64,000 bases of DNA from Gigantopelta aegis (taxonomy: Eukaryota; Mollusca; Gastropoda; Neomphalida; Peltospiridae), in contig NC_054707.1 of NCBI RefSeq assembly GCF_016097555.1, positions 83,745,621 to 83,809,620 on the forward strand, in the 5' to 3' direction. Numbering within the stretch: position 1 is the stretch's first letter; every line of letters starts with the position of its first letter. Of the stretch, positions 1 through 10,397 are shown piece after piece. The position numbers were made by a program, and so were the translations under genes. The notes below the pieces were generated by a model. It saw nothing but the letters and a program-made list of their open reading frames with translations. It did no database searches and was not told where the DNA came from.

Positions 1-1804
1 CAGAATACACAAACAATGAAAACTTATCCAATCCACCTGTTCAGACGCAACAACGTGTTTTGGGTCCCCACTATTAAAACACTTCTGGATCCGCGCCTGC
101 TATGTCGTTAATGTAATGTACTGATACAAAAATAAATACGTTTGGGTGCGATTGGGGATAAAACACTGTAAAGTAACTATAAGATAGGTTGATACATTAT
201 GACTGTCAGATTGTATGTCCATGAATAATATATATTTATTATTTACTAATGCACGGACAGGTGTTCAGCTGAAGGCCACATTCCCTTTTAGTGACGGAGG
301 TTGGGGTGAGGTCTTAATCTCGTGATGTTCATTGTGAAATATTGCACACACACGTGACCAGAATATTATATACCGCGACTGATGGAGGCGTGGCCCTCTG
401 CCCAACCCCACACCCACCTCTGGCATCGTATGTAGTTGTGTTAGGTTAGGTAAATATATAATTTATAAAAACAAAATCAAATAAATAATGTATTGGCAAA
501 ATTGATTCAATATACTGCATGTACATGGAATGGTTACATGCATTTTTGCGTAGTGTTTAAAGAAAAGGTTTTGTTATGCAAATAGCCTTAGTTATTTATA
601 GGAGAATGGACGTGCCTTCAAAACATACAGAGATTTTTGTAAAATGGAAATAAATCAACTTCGTGCATTTTAGATGGTAAATTGTATATAAAACCTGTCG
701 GGGTTTGGGTTTGTTTTCATGCATATGTAAAGAACACAAGGACTGAATAGGAATTAAACGTAACATTTGCAATAAACTTAGGGTCTAAACAATTGAACAG
801 GACTATAGTCGCTTTATCTTTCTCCGGTCAACAGATCGTGTACACGGTAGAATTAAGCCGGGTTTAACTTTGATATTACACCTTTAACCAAAGTTCTTTG
901 TTTTGTTGTTGTCGCCTTTCTACTGTGAGGCTGTATTTTATAGCCATGTAGTTAAAAGTCTGATTTGGATATTTCAAATGAAAATCAATAAACATTTCCG
1001 CAGTATTCCGCCATTATAAGACTATTGTGGAGCCTATTTAATGCTGGCATATTTCACTAACATCTTGCGCGCCCTTTAATATTTCTTGAGCCCTCTCTCC
1101 ATTATAAACCCACTCGAAACTACCACAGTTATGTCTCATACTCAATAAGTAATAGTAAAACAATGTGCTTGGTTCAGGGTGTCATCAAACATTCTTTACA
1201 TTTCTTTTCGAAATTTAGCGAGAAGTCTGTGGTAAATGAATTCACATACCATTAACATGAAGTCGCGTTAACAAAGTGTTTTAATCTCTCGCTGTTTACC
1301 TGACTCACCGACAGCACCTCTAATGGAGGGGGGGGGGGGTCGCTATAGATAAGTCATCCCCCAGATGACCTCGCGACGTGTTCAAGTGACTTATCGTGTT
1401 TATTGTTTGTCCTCGTGCAAAATTCCGCACTTAGTGATTTAATGCAAACACGGGGGCCTGTCAGTGGTTAAAAGAAATATTAAAAACATCATTGTATGTT
1501 CTAGAAACACCTCGGCATAAGCAATTTATTGAGGAACCATGAAACCAAACGTACAATGAGATATATGTACAAGTCGCAAGGAATATTTGTTTAACGACAC
1601 CTCGGCATATTTTAAACTGTGGTTATTTGGTGGTTAGCGCATGGTTACTGTTACTAGATAAGCTACTGTTAATTACTTATTAAAAATCTAGATATAGTTT
1701 ATATCAATCGTAAAATGGACAGTTCACACCAGTTGTGGGGCGGGCATTGGTTGGAACGAGAAATACAAACGAAGGGGTCAACGAGCGTCATCTGTCTACA
1801 AATC
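1..1804. other. Intergenic, no gene seen
   Basis: AT-rich sequence with no convincing coding frame. A short remnant of a SINE 3' tail in minus orientation lies near 1579-1635 (the 'tttgtttaacgacacc' motif shared with intact copies elsewhere). A G10 run sits near 1330. Nothing else was recognised. Confidence 0.5.
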
Positions 1805-2060
1805 GGGACGTAGTCCAGTGGTAAAGCGCTCGCCTAATGTGCGGCCAGTCTAGGATCGATCACCGTCGGTGTGCCCATTGGGCTATTTCTCGTTCCAGCC
1901 AGTACTCCACGATTGGTATATGAAAGACAATGGTATATGTTGTCCTGTCTGTGGGATGGTGCATATAAAAGATCCTTTGCTACTAACAGAAAAATGTGGC
2001 GGGTTTCCTCTCTAAGACTATATATGTCAGGATTACCAAAAGTTTGATATCCAATAGCCG
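1805..2060 (+). mobile_element. tRNA-derived SINE (head 1), 3'-truncated
   Basis: The head carries an A-box-like segment (TAGTCCAGTGGTAAAGCG) and a B-box-like segment (GGATCGATC). The shared body follows (CGTTCCAGCCAGT, then GGGATGGTGCATATAAAAGA). The copy stops at CCAATAGCCG, before the usual tail ending in GTTAAACAAAACAAACTT. The same element recurs at least ten times in the window. The family assignment rests on internal comparison of copies. Confidence 0.8.
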
Positions 2061-2509
2061 AAACAAATTACCTGAAACAAAGTTGTCAGATCTAAATTTA
2101 GTCTCGTTTGTGAGGCGTTGTCTCACGTTCTGGACATCCATGCGCAACATTACCGTTACTGATGTAGCTAATATCCCAGGCTGTGGAAGCCATCTATCAC
2201 ACCCACGAACCCCCACACCCTCCACCCTGACCATCTACCCCACAGTATTACACAGTCATCCCATACCGGTTCAAAACGATAGACTAAGACATAGAGCAGA
2301 ATACACCTGAGATAGACAATACAATTTGTCATTTTAAATCATCCAAAATGTAACATCTTGGATGAATACTGTCACGCCACACACCGACCCCTTTCCTAAG
2401 ACTATGGAACTGAGCATGTCCAGGACAAAGACTGAGTAGTTTAAAGGAGTTACCTCCAGGTGTGTTGTATTCTCGAGGCGGCTGTGTAATATTTCAGATC
2501 TTTCCGACC

Positions 2510-2921
2510 CCAGTTAAGTATGAAAGAAAGAAATGTTTTATTTAACGACGCACTCAACACATTTTATTTACGGTTATATGGCGTCAGACATATGGTTAAG
2601 GACCACACAGATTCTAAGAGGAAACCCGCTGTCGCCACTACATGGGCTACTCTTCCGATTAGCAGCAAGGGATCTTTTATTTGCGCTTCCCACAGGCAGG
2701 ATAGCACAAACCATGGCCTTTGTTGAACCAGTTATGGATCACTGGTCGGTGCAAGTGGTTTACACCTACCCACTGAGCCTTGCGGAGCACTCACTCAGGG
2801 TTTGGAGTCGGTATCTGGATTAAAAATTCCATGCGTCGACTGGGATCCGAACCCAGTACCTACCAGCCTGTAGACCGATGGCCTGCCACGACGCCACCGA
2901 GGCCGGTCCAGTTAAGTATGA
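2510..2921 (-). mobile_element. Mosaic SINE with 14-bp target-site duplication
   Basis: The SINE body is 2524-2907 on the minus strand. It is flanked by perfect 14-bp direct repeats CCAGTTAAGTATGA at 2510-2523 and 2908-2921. Read on the minus strand it has a tRNA-like head (GGCCTCGGTGGCGTCGTGG, B box GGGTTCGGATCCC). It then has a spacer, the common body (AAATAAAAGATCCCTTGCTGC), and a tail ending GTTAAATAAAACATTTC plus (GAAA)n. It is full length and looks recent. A copy with the same head and body but a different tail is at 63143-63548. Confidence 0.9.
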
Positions 2922-3000
2922 TCCCCTGCGCCCACACCCACGTCTCTCCTACGTTGACGGCGATGTTTTGTCATTCTTCTGCTACGTCTTCTTCTTTTTA

Positions 3001-3095
3001 TTTTTGTGCTTATATCCAATTACGGTTCAAGCACGCTGTCCTGGGCACACACACCTCAGCTATCTGGGCTGTCAGTCCAGGACAGTGGGTTAGTT
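3001..3095 (-). mobile_element. SINE (head 2 family) 3' fragment
   Basis: This matches the tail half of the second SINE family. On the minus strand it reads through CCCAGATAGCTGAGGTGTG and CAGCGTGCTTGAACCGTAAT to TTGGATATAAGCAC. Better copies are at 11282-11533 and 14878-15108. Confidence 0.7.
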
Positions 3096-3188
3096 GGTAG
3101 TGGTCATTCTATATTAATGATTATAGACCCTATATACTAGTGGTTATTCTCACACCCAACCGGTACCCCTACCATGCCCCACTCGAGC

Positions 3189-3285
3189 GAAGTTTGTTTT
3201 GTTTAACGACACCACTAGAGCACATTGATTTATTAATCATCATCATTTTGACACAGGCATAGAGAGGAAACCCGCTACATTTTCC
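3189..3285 (-). mobile_element. SINE tail fragment
   Basis: It begins AAGTTTGTTTTGTTTAACGA on the plus strand, the complement of the '...GTTAAACAAAACAAACTT' SINE tail. It continues through CTAGAGCACATTGATTTATT. Only the tail is present. Confidence 0.75.
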
Positions 3286-3645
3286 ACCCGCTCGAACGTG
3301 TCTCTGACGCTACCTGACTGTGCTATCAAAGTCACGCTATACGATTATTGTCAGTTTGAATGAGTATTTTCTTGAAGTCTGTATCAAAAACTGCGAAGTG
3401 GACTAGAACACCTCATAAAAATATCTTCAACCGGATGTAGGGTGATATCTACGTCATCAGCATCAGCTCGATACGGGTAATAAAAGTGATATTACCCGGT
3501 TAATAGACTGCAAACCGCAATCATTAATGTTCGTTATAAATTTGACAGCAAACTGCTTTCCAGATTTTTAGGGGAACTGTGAATCCTTTAGAAAACCCGG
3601 ATTCTAGGATAAAACTGAGTTAGTCCCCTGTTTTTAATACTACGC

Positions 3646-3871
3646 TCAGACTACCAACTGTCACAACGGAGTTGGTTAATTCACCGATCGCACGACTTCT
3701 GCGACTGTCCAGTTGCTAATCTAAGCACTCTTACAACTCGATTCTCGTCGTCTACAAATCCTACGACCTTTTAGTTGTTAATCGGAGCGTACCAGTCTTA
3801 GGTCGAGAGTGGGGAAAATTACAACGAAACTGTCGAGTTGGCCAACTCCGTCGTGACAATTGGTAGTCTGA
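3646..3871. mobile_element. Palindromic MITE-like element
   Basis: Terminal inverted repeats of about 30 bp lie at 3646-3675 and 3842-3871. The left arm begins TCAGACTACCAACTGTCACA, and the right arm is its complement with two mismatches over 29 bp. The element is about 226 bp with no open frame, typical of a non-autonomous DNA transposon. No convincing target-site duplication was found, so the superfamily is unknown. Confidence 0.6.
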
Positions 3872-3898
3872 CTCTAGCATTACATAAATAAATTGGTC

Positions 3899-3996
3899 AT
3901 TGGTCATCACTTTCTCACCTGGCCAGTCTGCTCAAATGTGTAAATTGTTCATTGGTCATCACTTTCTCCCCTGGTCAGTCTGCTCAAATGTGTAAA
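3899..3996. repeat. 51-bp tandem duplication
   Basis: Two adjacent copies of a 51-bp unit start at 3899 and 3950, each beginning CATTGGTCATCACTTTCTC. They differ at a few positions. Confidence 0.8.
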
Positions 3997-4104
3997 GCCG
4001 GGGGCATTAGTAAAGAAACAGGTTGGATTTGCCGCATTTTAATTTTAGCCTGATGTTATAACGAATATGTAGTTGAACAGTAAAACAAGGGTTTTTCAAT
4101 ATTA

Positions 4105-4147
4105 CACACACACACACACACACACCCCACACACACAGACACACACA

Positions 4148-4184
<37 letters not shown>

Positions 4185-4209
4185 CCCAGACACACACACA
4201 GATACACAC
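4105..4209. repeat. (CA)n microsatellite
   Basis: An interrupted CA dinucleotide run. The long threonine/histidine and valine/cysteine frames across it are artefacts of the repeat. Confidence 0.95.
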
Positions 4210-4300
4210 CTGGTTGACAGGTGAACTAATCTACAGTTTGGTTACTGGCATCTTCCGACGCCTATATCAAACGTTTCACAAATCCTGATACCGAGGGTTA

Positions 4301-4323
4301 TGCTACTCGCCCACTTACACGAT
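4301..4323 (+). repeat. Harbinger left terminal inverted repeat
   Basis: A 23-bp repeat preceded by target-site copy TTA (4298-4300). It is the exact complement of 9799-9821. Confidence 0.95.
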
Positions 4324-4329
4324 CTGGCC

Positions 4330-4566
4330 GCCGATTTTATCACGATATGTGAAATATCGTAGTAGTATAGATATTATTGTTTACACAAGACACTGTAACG
4401 ATGTTGTACGATCACATCACGAGCTTACTAAGAATATGATACGACATTTCTGCGATGTTAATACGATAAAGAATAGTTCTGCACGTGTTGTATACGAGGT
4501 TTTTACGAGTTTACCAAGACATTAACGCGATCTCTACGAGTTTGTCACGATGTAAATACGACTCTA
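4330..4566. promoter_or_regulatory. Left subterminal array of ACGA motifs
   Basis: Between the left TIR and the transposase start there are about a dozen copies of YACGA or close variants, mostly in one orientation and spaced roughly 10-30 bp apart. Examples are TCACGAT, GTACGATC, TCACGAGC and ATACGACA. Other DNA transposons use subterminal arrays like this to bind transposase or its accessory protein. That role is inferred here. Confidence 0.45.
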
Positions 4567-4647
4567 TTGGGTACAAACCGGAAACCGGAAAACATTGTAT
4601 TTTGGCGCGTTTTTCAAGTCGTCACAACACCGTTAACTTTTAGCAAA

Positions 4648-6998
4648 ATGACATATCAACAGCAAAATGATTTGCTGTATAGAAGTGTTGTAGTTGGGGT
4701 AGTGGCGGCCACAACACTGGTTGTACGCAGACGTCGACGAAGGGCGGAGGGCTACCGCCGTCAAGTCCTGCGAAGGTTTTGGTCAAGGACCTGGACCCAT
4801 ATTCACAAAATATCGTAAGCCTAGTTTTACACGTAAACGTAAATCTACGACTGAAGAGCTATTCACGAAACAACGAAAACGTAAGTTACGTGTAAAGTTG
4901 GACGTAAATATAAGAGTGCCTCAGGTTGCAATTAACGCTGCACGTAAGTTGTGTACATATAATAAATCAAGCACGATCGCCGTTATTTACTCTTATTTAC
5001 GGAAACTAGCAGTATTTCCAATAAATGAAGCAGTTTGCGATGGCGAACGCCCACGGATTGAACATATTTTTGTTCGTGATCGAACGGATGTTTTCGACTC
5101 GGCCAATTTCTTCTGAGTTATCTTTTCCTTTTTAAGAAATGTCCTCAAGTTCGTGCCAAAACGCGGATCCCCACCAATACCAAAATGCCATGGTTCACTG
5201 TTCGCAATGTTATTGTTAGCAGATGACAAACAAAATTGCGTTTTGCGCATTTGTTATTTACCTGGTAGCCATCGTTTCTAATGTGTTTTTATTAATTACT
5301 CCAGTGAGAGTGTTAAATCGTAGATTTACGTCCAACTAAGTTACGTTTACATTTACGACCGTCTTTAAGAATAAGGTGTTTCTTGCACGTAAACGTAAAT
5401 CTACGGCAGACGTAAGTGCTAGTCGTAGACGTAAATTTACACCTTTTTGTGAATATGGGTCCTGGCTTCTTCGTCGGCAAAATTGCGGGTTTTATAATAC
5501 CCTGCAGCAGGAGCTGGCGCAAGAAGACCATACTGGCTTCCAGAATTTCCTACGGGTGGACTCGGCCTTGTTCCAAGAGATTCTGGATCGTGTTGGTCCT
5601 AAAATTGAAAGACAGGCGACATTCATGAGGGAACCACTTGAACCCGCTCTACGCTTGGCCATCACTCTTCGTTACCTGGCGACTGGAAACTCATACAAGA
5701 CCCTTGAGTACGAATTCAGGGTGGCTAACAACACAATTTCCCGCATTGTACCAGAAACATGCAACGCAATCATCAATGAGTTTGCAGAGGAATTTCTGAA
5801 GGTATGATTAAAAAGTAAAGAGTAACATGTATGCAACTGTTTAACTGATTAATATATGGCAATCTGTGCGTATACCATAATTTGGTGATTGATATGACCA
5901 GATTATACCCTTTACTATTTCAGTGTCCATCAACACCAGATGAGTGGAGAGCAGTGGCTGAAGGGTTCTCAAACAAGTGGAACTTTCACAACTGTTTGGG
6001 GGCTCTTGATGGCAAGCATGTAGCGATCAGAGTGCCCAGTGCTTCCGGATCCGTATATTACTACAAGGGATTCCACAGTATTGTACTCATGGCCCTTGTG
6101 GACAGCCAGTATCGCTTCCTATATGTGGAAGTGGGTGCAAATGGCGGGCAAGTACATTTTACCGAATTGCATTTAGTGTTGTTTTGGTTTGTTTAATAAC
6201 GCAATGGTGTACTGATTTCAATGCATATAAAAAAAATTGTTTGACACTAATAATATTGTGATAAAGCAAAACGTTTTGTGAATGATCACACATTCTTATC
6301 GTACATTCATTCATATGATTTCAGAGCTTCGGATGGTGGCGTCTTTGCGTCCCCCCCCCCCCCCCCCCCCCACACCTTTTCCCAGAGACGACCAACCTAT
6401 GCCATACTCTATAGTGGCAGATGACGCCTTCACCATGCGTACCTATTTGATGAAGCCTTACCCCCAGAGAGGAATGTCCCGGGAACAACGTCTCTACAAC
6501 TACAGGCTGTCGCGCGCACGACGCGTTGTGGAAAATGCTTTTGACATTCTTGCACATAGGTATTGTTACTACTTAATCTACATAATATGGCTAATCAATG
6601 TGTATCGATTCTTGGAATATTTTATAATTCATTACACATTGTATGATAATAATGTAATCATATTTTGTGTTTCACTTGATGTTTTCAGATTCAGATTCCT
6701 TCTCGACCCAATGGCCCAAAGGACTGAGAACGTAGAGACTATAGTCCTAGCAGCGTGTGTCATCCACAACATACTGAGGACTAGGTTCCCGCGCAGTACC
6801 ACCAAACTTGCAGATCGGGAGGACCCACAGACGCATGGTGTTATCCCAGGCACATGGAGGGACAATGAAAGTCTGGTACGACTACAGTTGCAGCCTGGTA
6901 ACCACTCATCGCGTACAGCGAAGGCATTGCGAGACTACCAGTGTCAGTATTATACCAGTCCAGTGGGCAGAGTTCTGTGGCAGGATTCCATGATATAG
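4648..6998 (+). pseudogene. Harbinger transposase, interrupted
   Basis: A DDE transposase that cuts and pastes the element. The start chosen is ATG 4648 (MTYQQQNDLLYRSVV), followed by an arginine-rich stretch. Coding segments are 4648-4794, 5466-5801, 5924-6147, 6325-6559 and 6689-6998. The segments before and after the nested insert (4795-5460 plus a repeated CCTGG) join in one frame (RRFWSRTW then LLRRQNCGFYN). Introns lie at 5802-5923 (GT-AG), 6148-6324 (GC-AG, donor GCAAGT) and 6560-6688 (GT-AG). Catalytic-type residues are D in LGALDGKHV, D in IVADDAF and E in RARRVVENAF. In the fourth segment the frame shifts at a C21 run (6351-6371). The expected 15-20 residues between GGVFA and PTPFPRDDQ also look collapsed. 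The last segment ends QDSMI at stop 6996-6998. It is inactive as assembled, although the C run could be a sequencing error. Confidence 0.9.
4795..5460. mobile_element. MITE-like element nested in the transposase gene
   Basis: A 666-bp insert with terminal inverted repeats ACCCATATTCACAAAA (4795-4810) and its complement (5445-5460). It is flanked by 5-bp direct repeats CCTGG (4790-4794, 5461-5465). The arms stay loosely complementary further in: CACGTAAACGTAAATCTACG occurs near 4830 and again near 5385 in the same orientation, amid other CGTAA motifs. The frame it carries (about 107 residues, ending near 5116) has no recognisable domain. Its 671-bp contribution (insert plus duplication) breaks the host frame. 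A 5-bp duplication is not the 3-bp Harbinger type, so another superfamily mobilised it. Which one is unknown. Confidence 0.8.
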
Positions 6999-7402
6999 TG
7001 TGGGTGAGGAATACAGTTATGAAGTAATAAAAATTGTATGTTAACCTGTCTGGTAACCATATACATTTTGATGACTTTTCCGTAGCCCTTATTTTCCCCG
7101 CCCCATAGGAGCCACCCGGAATCCTAGAGTCGCCTCTTCTCACGAAACAGTAAAATATATCACTATAATATATTACAGAAACAGAGATATCACTTTCACA
7201 AAGTTTATTAGAATATAAACATTGAACATGAAATAAAACGTTGTCATCACTACAGACAAATCAGTCAGCTACTATGTCCTTCTAAACCTAGAACGACCAA
7301 AATAATAAAGTTTTCTTTAAACAAATATAAGGAACATATTTGCGCATGACCGTGTAATACTGATACACGTGAAATGTAAGTCAATATAGCACCAAAACAC
7401 CA

Positions 7403-9280
7403 TTATACGTCATTGAACATAAAATGTATGTCCCCTCCTTCAGTTTCTGTAGCAGTAGCGGTAGAGGTGTTGCCGGTGATGTTGGAGCTCGTTGTAACCG
7501 GTGGAGTATACGGCAGTCCGGGTCTTGGTGTTTGCATGGCTGGTTGTGGTTGCTGCCACTGTTGTGTGTGCTGCACGTATTGCGAGGAGCTAGAGGTTAT
7601 TGGAGAAGGCACCTGGTAGAGAGAATGCCCATAGTTGGTTCGGTTGAATCTTGGATGAGCATTGAAGTAGTAGTTGGAATTGAAGGATGGTTCCAAGGCA
7701 GATGTACTGTCCCTTTTTGGTGCTTGTGTTGGGTTCTGCTTCAAAGGAAGAATCCAGGTCCTGTAGGGTTGTGTTGTCGTGGGTGTCCTCACTCGACAAC
7801 ACATCCAAACCATTGTCGTTTTTATCACCAGGTCCAGGTTCCTCTGCCACTTGGCTTGTCAACTGTAACAACAATTAACATACATTAGAATATATCTCAC
7901 ATGTTATTTACATTACAATATGTTCTTCTTTCAGGATGCCGTAACATACCAGCTGAGAGACAAGACACTTTCTGATAGCAGAGTACAGTGGAAAATAGAC
8001 AAGAGTGCCGTTCCACAAATCCGTATACTGTAGGATTTATTCGGGGGTTTTACGGATTTGTAAACATATTTGTAAACCGTTTTGTGCTTATGTCAATAAA
8101 CATAATGTACACCATTCTATCTGTACATATTGATACTTGTATACTGATGGTTTTATAGTTGTAATTCGCATTTAAATTGCCTCACAAACACAAATATATA
8201 CATTTACGTCCTATAACAGCATTAAAACATTGGACCTTGCAACCTTGACGTCCTTGTATCCTGACAATATGGTCCGAAAGGAAAGTGAACGACTGTTGAA
8301 TCCACAGTTCCCGCTCGGTAGGTTTGTGTCCTCCTTCTGCCCCAGACCCAGACTTCGGTTGCTTGCTCATCTTCTCATAGTAGGTTCGCATACTGGTCAT
8401 CCATGTTAACAGTTGATCAGCTGGAAGCAGAAAACATAAATTTAACACTACATTGAATATAATTGTTTCCTTAACAATTTAAATTGTGTTACTACGGTAG
8501 AATTGGGAGTGGCGGGCTTCTAGAAGATGGTCCAGCAATGTATACCTTGACGGATCTACTTGGGAGGTGGCGGTCCTCCTGTGGACAACAAAACTGACAA
8601 TACATCACGAAAAACCCCACAATGTTGCCTAAACATCACTTCGACTCTGCCCTGTGCAGAGATAGGTTCTTGACCACATGAAATCTGTACCATTAATTAA
8701 TTAACTTAGTAAAATGTTAGCAAAAATATTTTCACAATTCAACATTAAACTAACCAGTACATTCCTCCCCATCCGGATCCTTGTATTCTTTCGCCTTTTC
8801 CTCTATCTTTCTTTTCTTAATTTGTGTGTACCTGTAATCTTTGCACCGCTTATTATAAATACATTCGGCCAGATCTTTCTCTTGTTCAGGAAGAAATGGA
8901 AATGGAACGTTATTTGGTCTTGTCTTTTTTCTGGGAGTGCCTGTGACCTTCTTGGGCGTCTTTACTCTTGCATGTAGTATACGAGGCGGTGGTATGACAA
9001 TGGCAACGACATCATCAACATCATTCTTATCACCAATGACATCAACGTCATCATTCTTAACACCAATGACATCATCGTCTTCATTTTTAACATGCTGCAA
9101 CTCTTTCCCACCGTCTTTTTCCTCTTGGTTATGTTGGGGTGGTTTCTCAGGACTGAGTGCCTCAGGCTGTTCTTTGTCCTGTGTGGACATCTGCGGTGAC
9201 CTCTCCTTGCCATCATCAATCTTCTTTGGACTCCTCACGGACATTGTTTTCCCCTTTCCAGATTTTCTGCGAGGTGGCAT
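7403..9280 (-). pseudogene. Harbinger-associated MADF/Myb-like DNA-binding protein
   Basis: The accessory protein of Harbinger elements, which in studied members binds subterminal DNA and helps the transposase reach the nucleus. Exon 1 is 9280-8755 (MPPRRKSGKGKTMSVRSPKK start, basic then acidic, donor GTTAGT). Exon 2 is 8420-8236 and exon 3 is 7862-7403. The trihelix/MADF-like region runs from PFPFLPEQEKDLAECIYNKR through ADQLLTWMTSMRTYYEKMSK to ERELWIQQSFTFLSDHI. The C-terminal part is Q/S/T-rich and ends GGDIHFMFNDV. In exon 3 the coding-like frame changes near an A5 run at about 7710, so this copy appears frameshifted by one base. It converges on the transposase gene, with 404 bp between their stop codons. 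The donor of exon 2 (AAG then GTCCAA) is the least certain boundary. Confidence 0.8.
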
Positions 9281-9359
9281 TATTGCCGGTATTCATAAAA
9301 ATGAACATCAGCTCTAGAAATAGAAAATAGATTTTGCGGTATTTTCATTACCTGCACGC

Positions 9360-9798
9360 GCTCACGTGACAAATCTGGCATTCGTCGTAAGCTCGTTTTC
9401 AGTAGGTGGCTATCATACTAAGCTCGTGTTACTGTCGCAACTAGCTCGTGTTCTGCACGTGTCCAGCTCCTGTCATACACGTTTCAAGGACGCAGTCAGC
9501 TCCTGTCAATCGTACACAAATCGTGTCTATCGTGTTTATCGTGTTCAATAACTGATTACGTGCAAACTACGATCAATGCCGAGCACAGCACGAGCATAAT
9601 ACGTGAAAAACACGATGTCATACGAGCATTGCAAAAGTTTTTAACATGTTCAAAATATTTTTTCTATCGTAGAAAATCTACGACCCCTCACGAAGTGTCG
9701 CGACTACATAAGTACCTCAGTACGAGTACGTTGCGAGTTAATGAAGAACTATGACGAGCTTACACACGATATTAATAACGTGATATATCGTAGCTCAC
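9360..9798. promoter_or_regulatory. Right subterminal array of TCGT/ACGA motifs
   Basis: It mirrors the left end. Many AGCTCGTG, ATCGTGT, TACGAGC and CACGATG motifs lie between the start of the accessory gene and the right TIR. The outer part contains both orientations. Binding of the element's own proteins is inferred from position and repetition only. Confidence 0.45.
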
Positions 9799-9821
9799 AT
9801 CGTGTAAGTGGGCGAGTAGCA
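9799..9821 (-). repeat. Harbinger right terminal inverted repeat
   Basis: Ends GTGGGCGAGTAGCA and is followed by target-site copy TTA (9822-9824). It is the perfect complement of 4301-4323. Confidence 0.95.
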
Positions 9822-10028
9822 TTAGATCTTGTAACGTCATATTGCACCTGCACCGCGTAACCACGAGAGCATGTCACTAACATGTGTAAGACCGTGTCCA
9901 CGGGTTCTGCCCAGTGGGCGTGTCCAGCGCCTCGCCAAGCGTGACAGTGGATCAGTATGTGTCTACACGTGCACGTACACTTAACACTGTTCGATAGATA
10001 TCTCCGCGTAGTGAAGGTGTGTATGTAA

Positions 10029-10076
<48 letters not shown>
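10029..10076. repeat. (CA)n microsatellite
   Basis: A pure CA run just outside the Harbinger element. Confidence 0.95.
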
Positions 10077-10078
<2 letters not shown>

Positions 10079-10259
10079 ATAAGTTTACAAGACGGGGGAG
10101 AATACAATATTAGTTGTAATCCATGTAAAAATGCGCAGTGAGTCGTTTGCAACTCTATATAGCTGTTTGGCAGAAATGCTAATATGAATAAATGTTTTTA
10201 GCTAGATTCGGGCAAAAATCAGCCTGCTCCTCTACAAAAATGGGAACCCGTACGTCTGT

Positions 10260-10267
10260 GCCCCCCC

Positions 10268-10298
<31 letters not shown>

Positions 10299-10300
10299 AC
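10260..10300. repeat. Poly-C tract plus (CA)n
   Basis: An uninterrupted run of more than 20 C followed by CA repeats. The length is likely to vary and to be hard to sequence. Confidence 0.9.
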
Positions 10301-10397
10301 TCACACACATGGTAGAACAGAACAATGTATCTACGAACCATTACAAACGATGTTCGGCTGAGATCGCCTTTCAAAATTCTGAATCATGGATGAGTCT

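Larger units (their letters stand above)
4301..9821 (+). mobile_element. Full-length PIF/Harbinger DNA transposon
   Basis: A 5521-bp element bounded by 23-bp perfect terminal inverted repeats (4301-4323, 9799-9821) starting TGCTACTCGCCCACTTACAC. It is flanked by a TTA target-site duplication at 4298-4300 and 9822-9824, the usual Harbinger TWA target. It contains the two genes expected of the superfamily in convergent orientation: a DDE transposase (+, 4648-6998) and a MADF/Myb-like protein (-, 7403-9280). The copy is probably inactive as assembled. A MITE-like element sits in the transposase, the reading frame changes at a C21 tract in the same gene, and it changes again in the second gene. 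Identical TIRs and a clean duplication suggest a fairly recent insertion. Confidence 0.95.

Noticed and set aside
1837-1870. tRNA genes at SINE heads (A and B boxes here and at about 15 other sites)
   Set aside because: The boxes belong to dispersed SINE heads with no cloverleaf-completing 3' half or anticodon arm that I could pair.
4993-5250. 85-codon minus-strand frame inside the nested MITE-like element, and the overlapping plus-strand frame ending at 5116
   Set aside because: No recognisable domain, no splice or start context. It lies wholly within a non-autonomous element.
7413-7888. Plus-strand frames of 68 and 154 codons opposite the Harbinger accessory gene
   Set aside because: They are antisense shadows of the last exon of the minus-strand gene, with cysteine/tryptophan-rich composition atypical of proteins.
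8714-9317. Plus-strand serine/phenylalanine-rich frames
   Set aside because: Antisense of exon 1 of the MADF-like gene, whose minus-strand frame has a good start, a donor site and family similarity.
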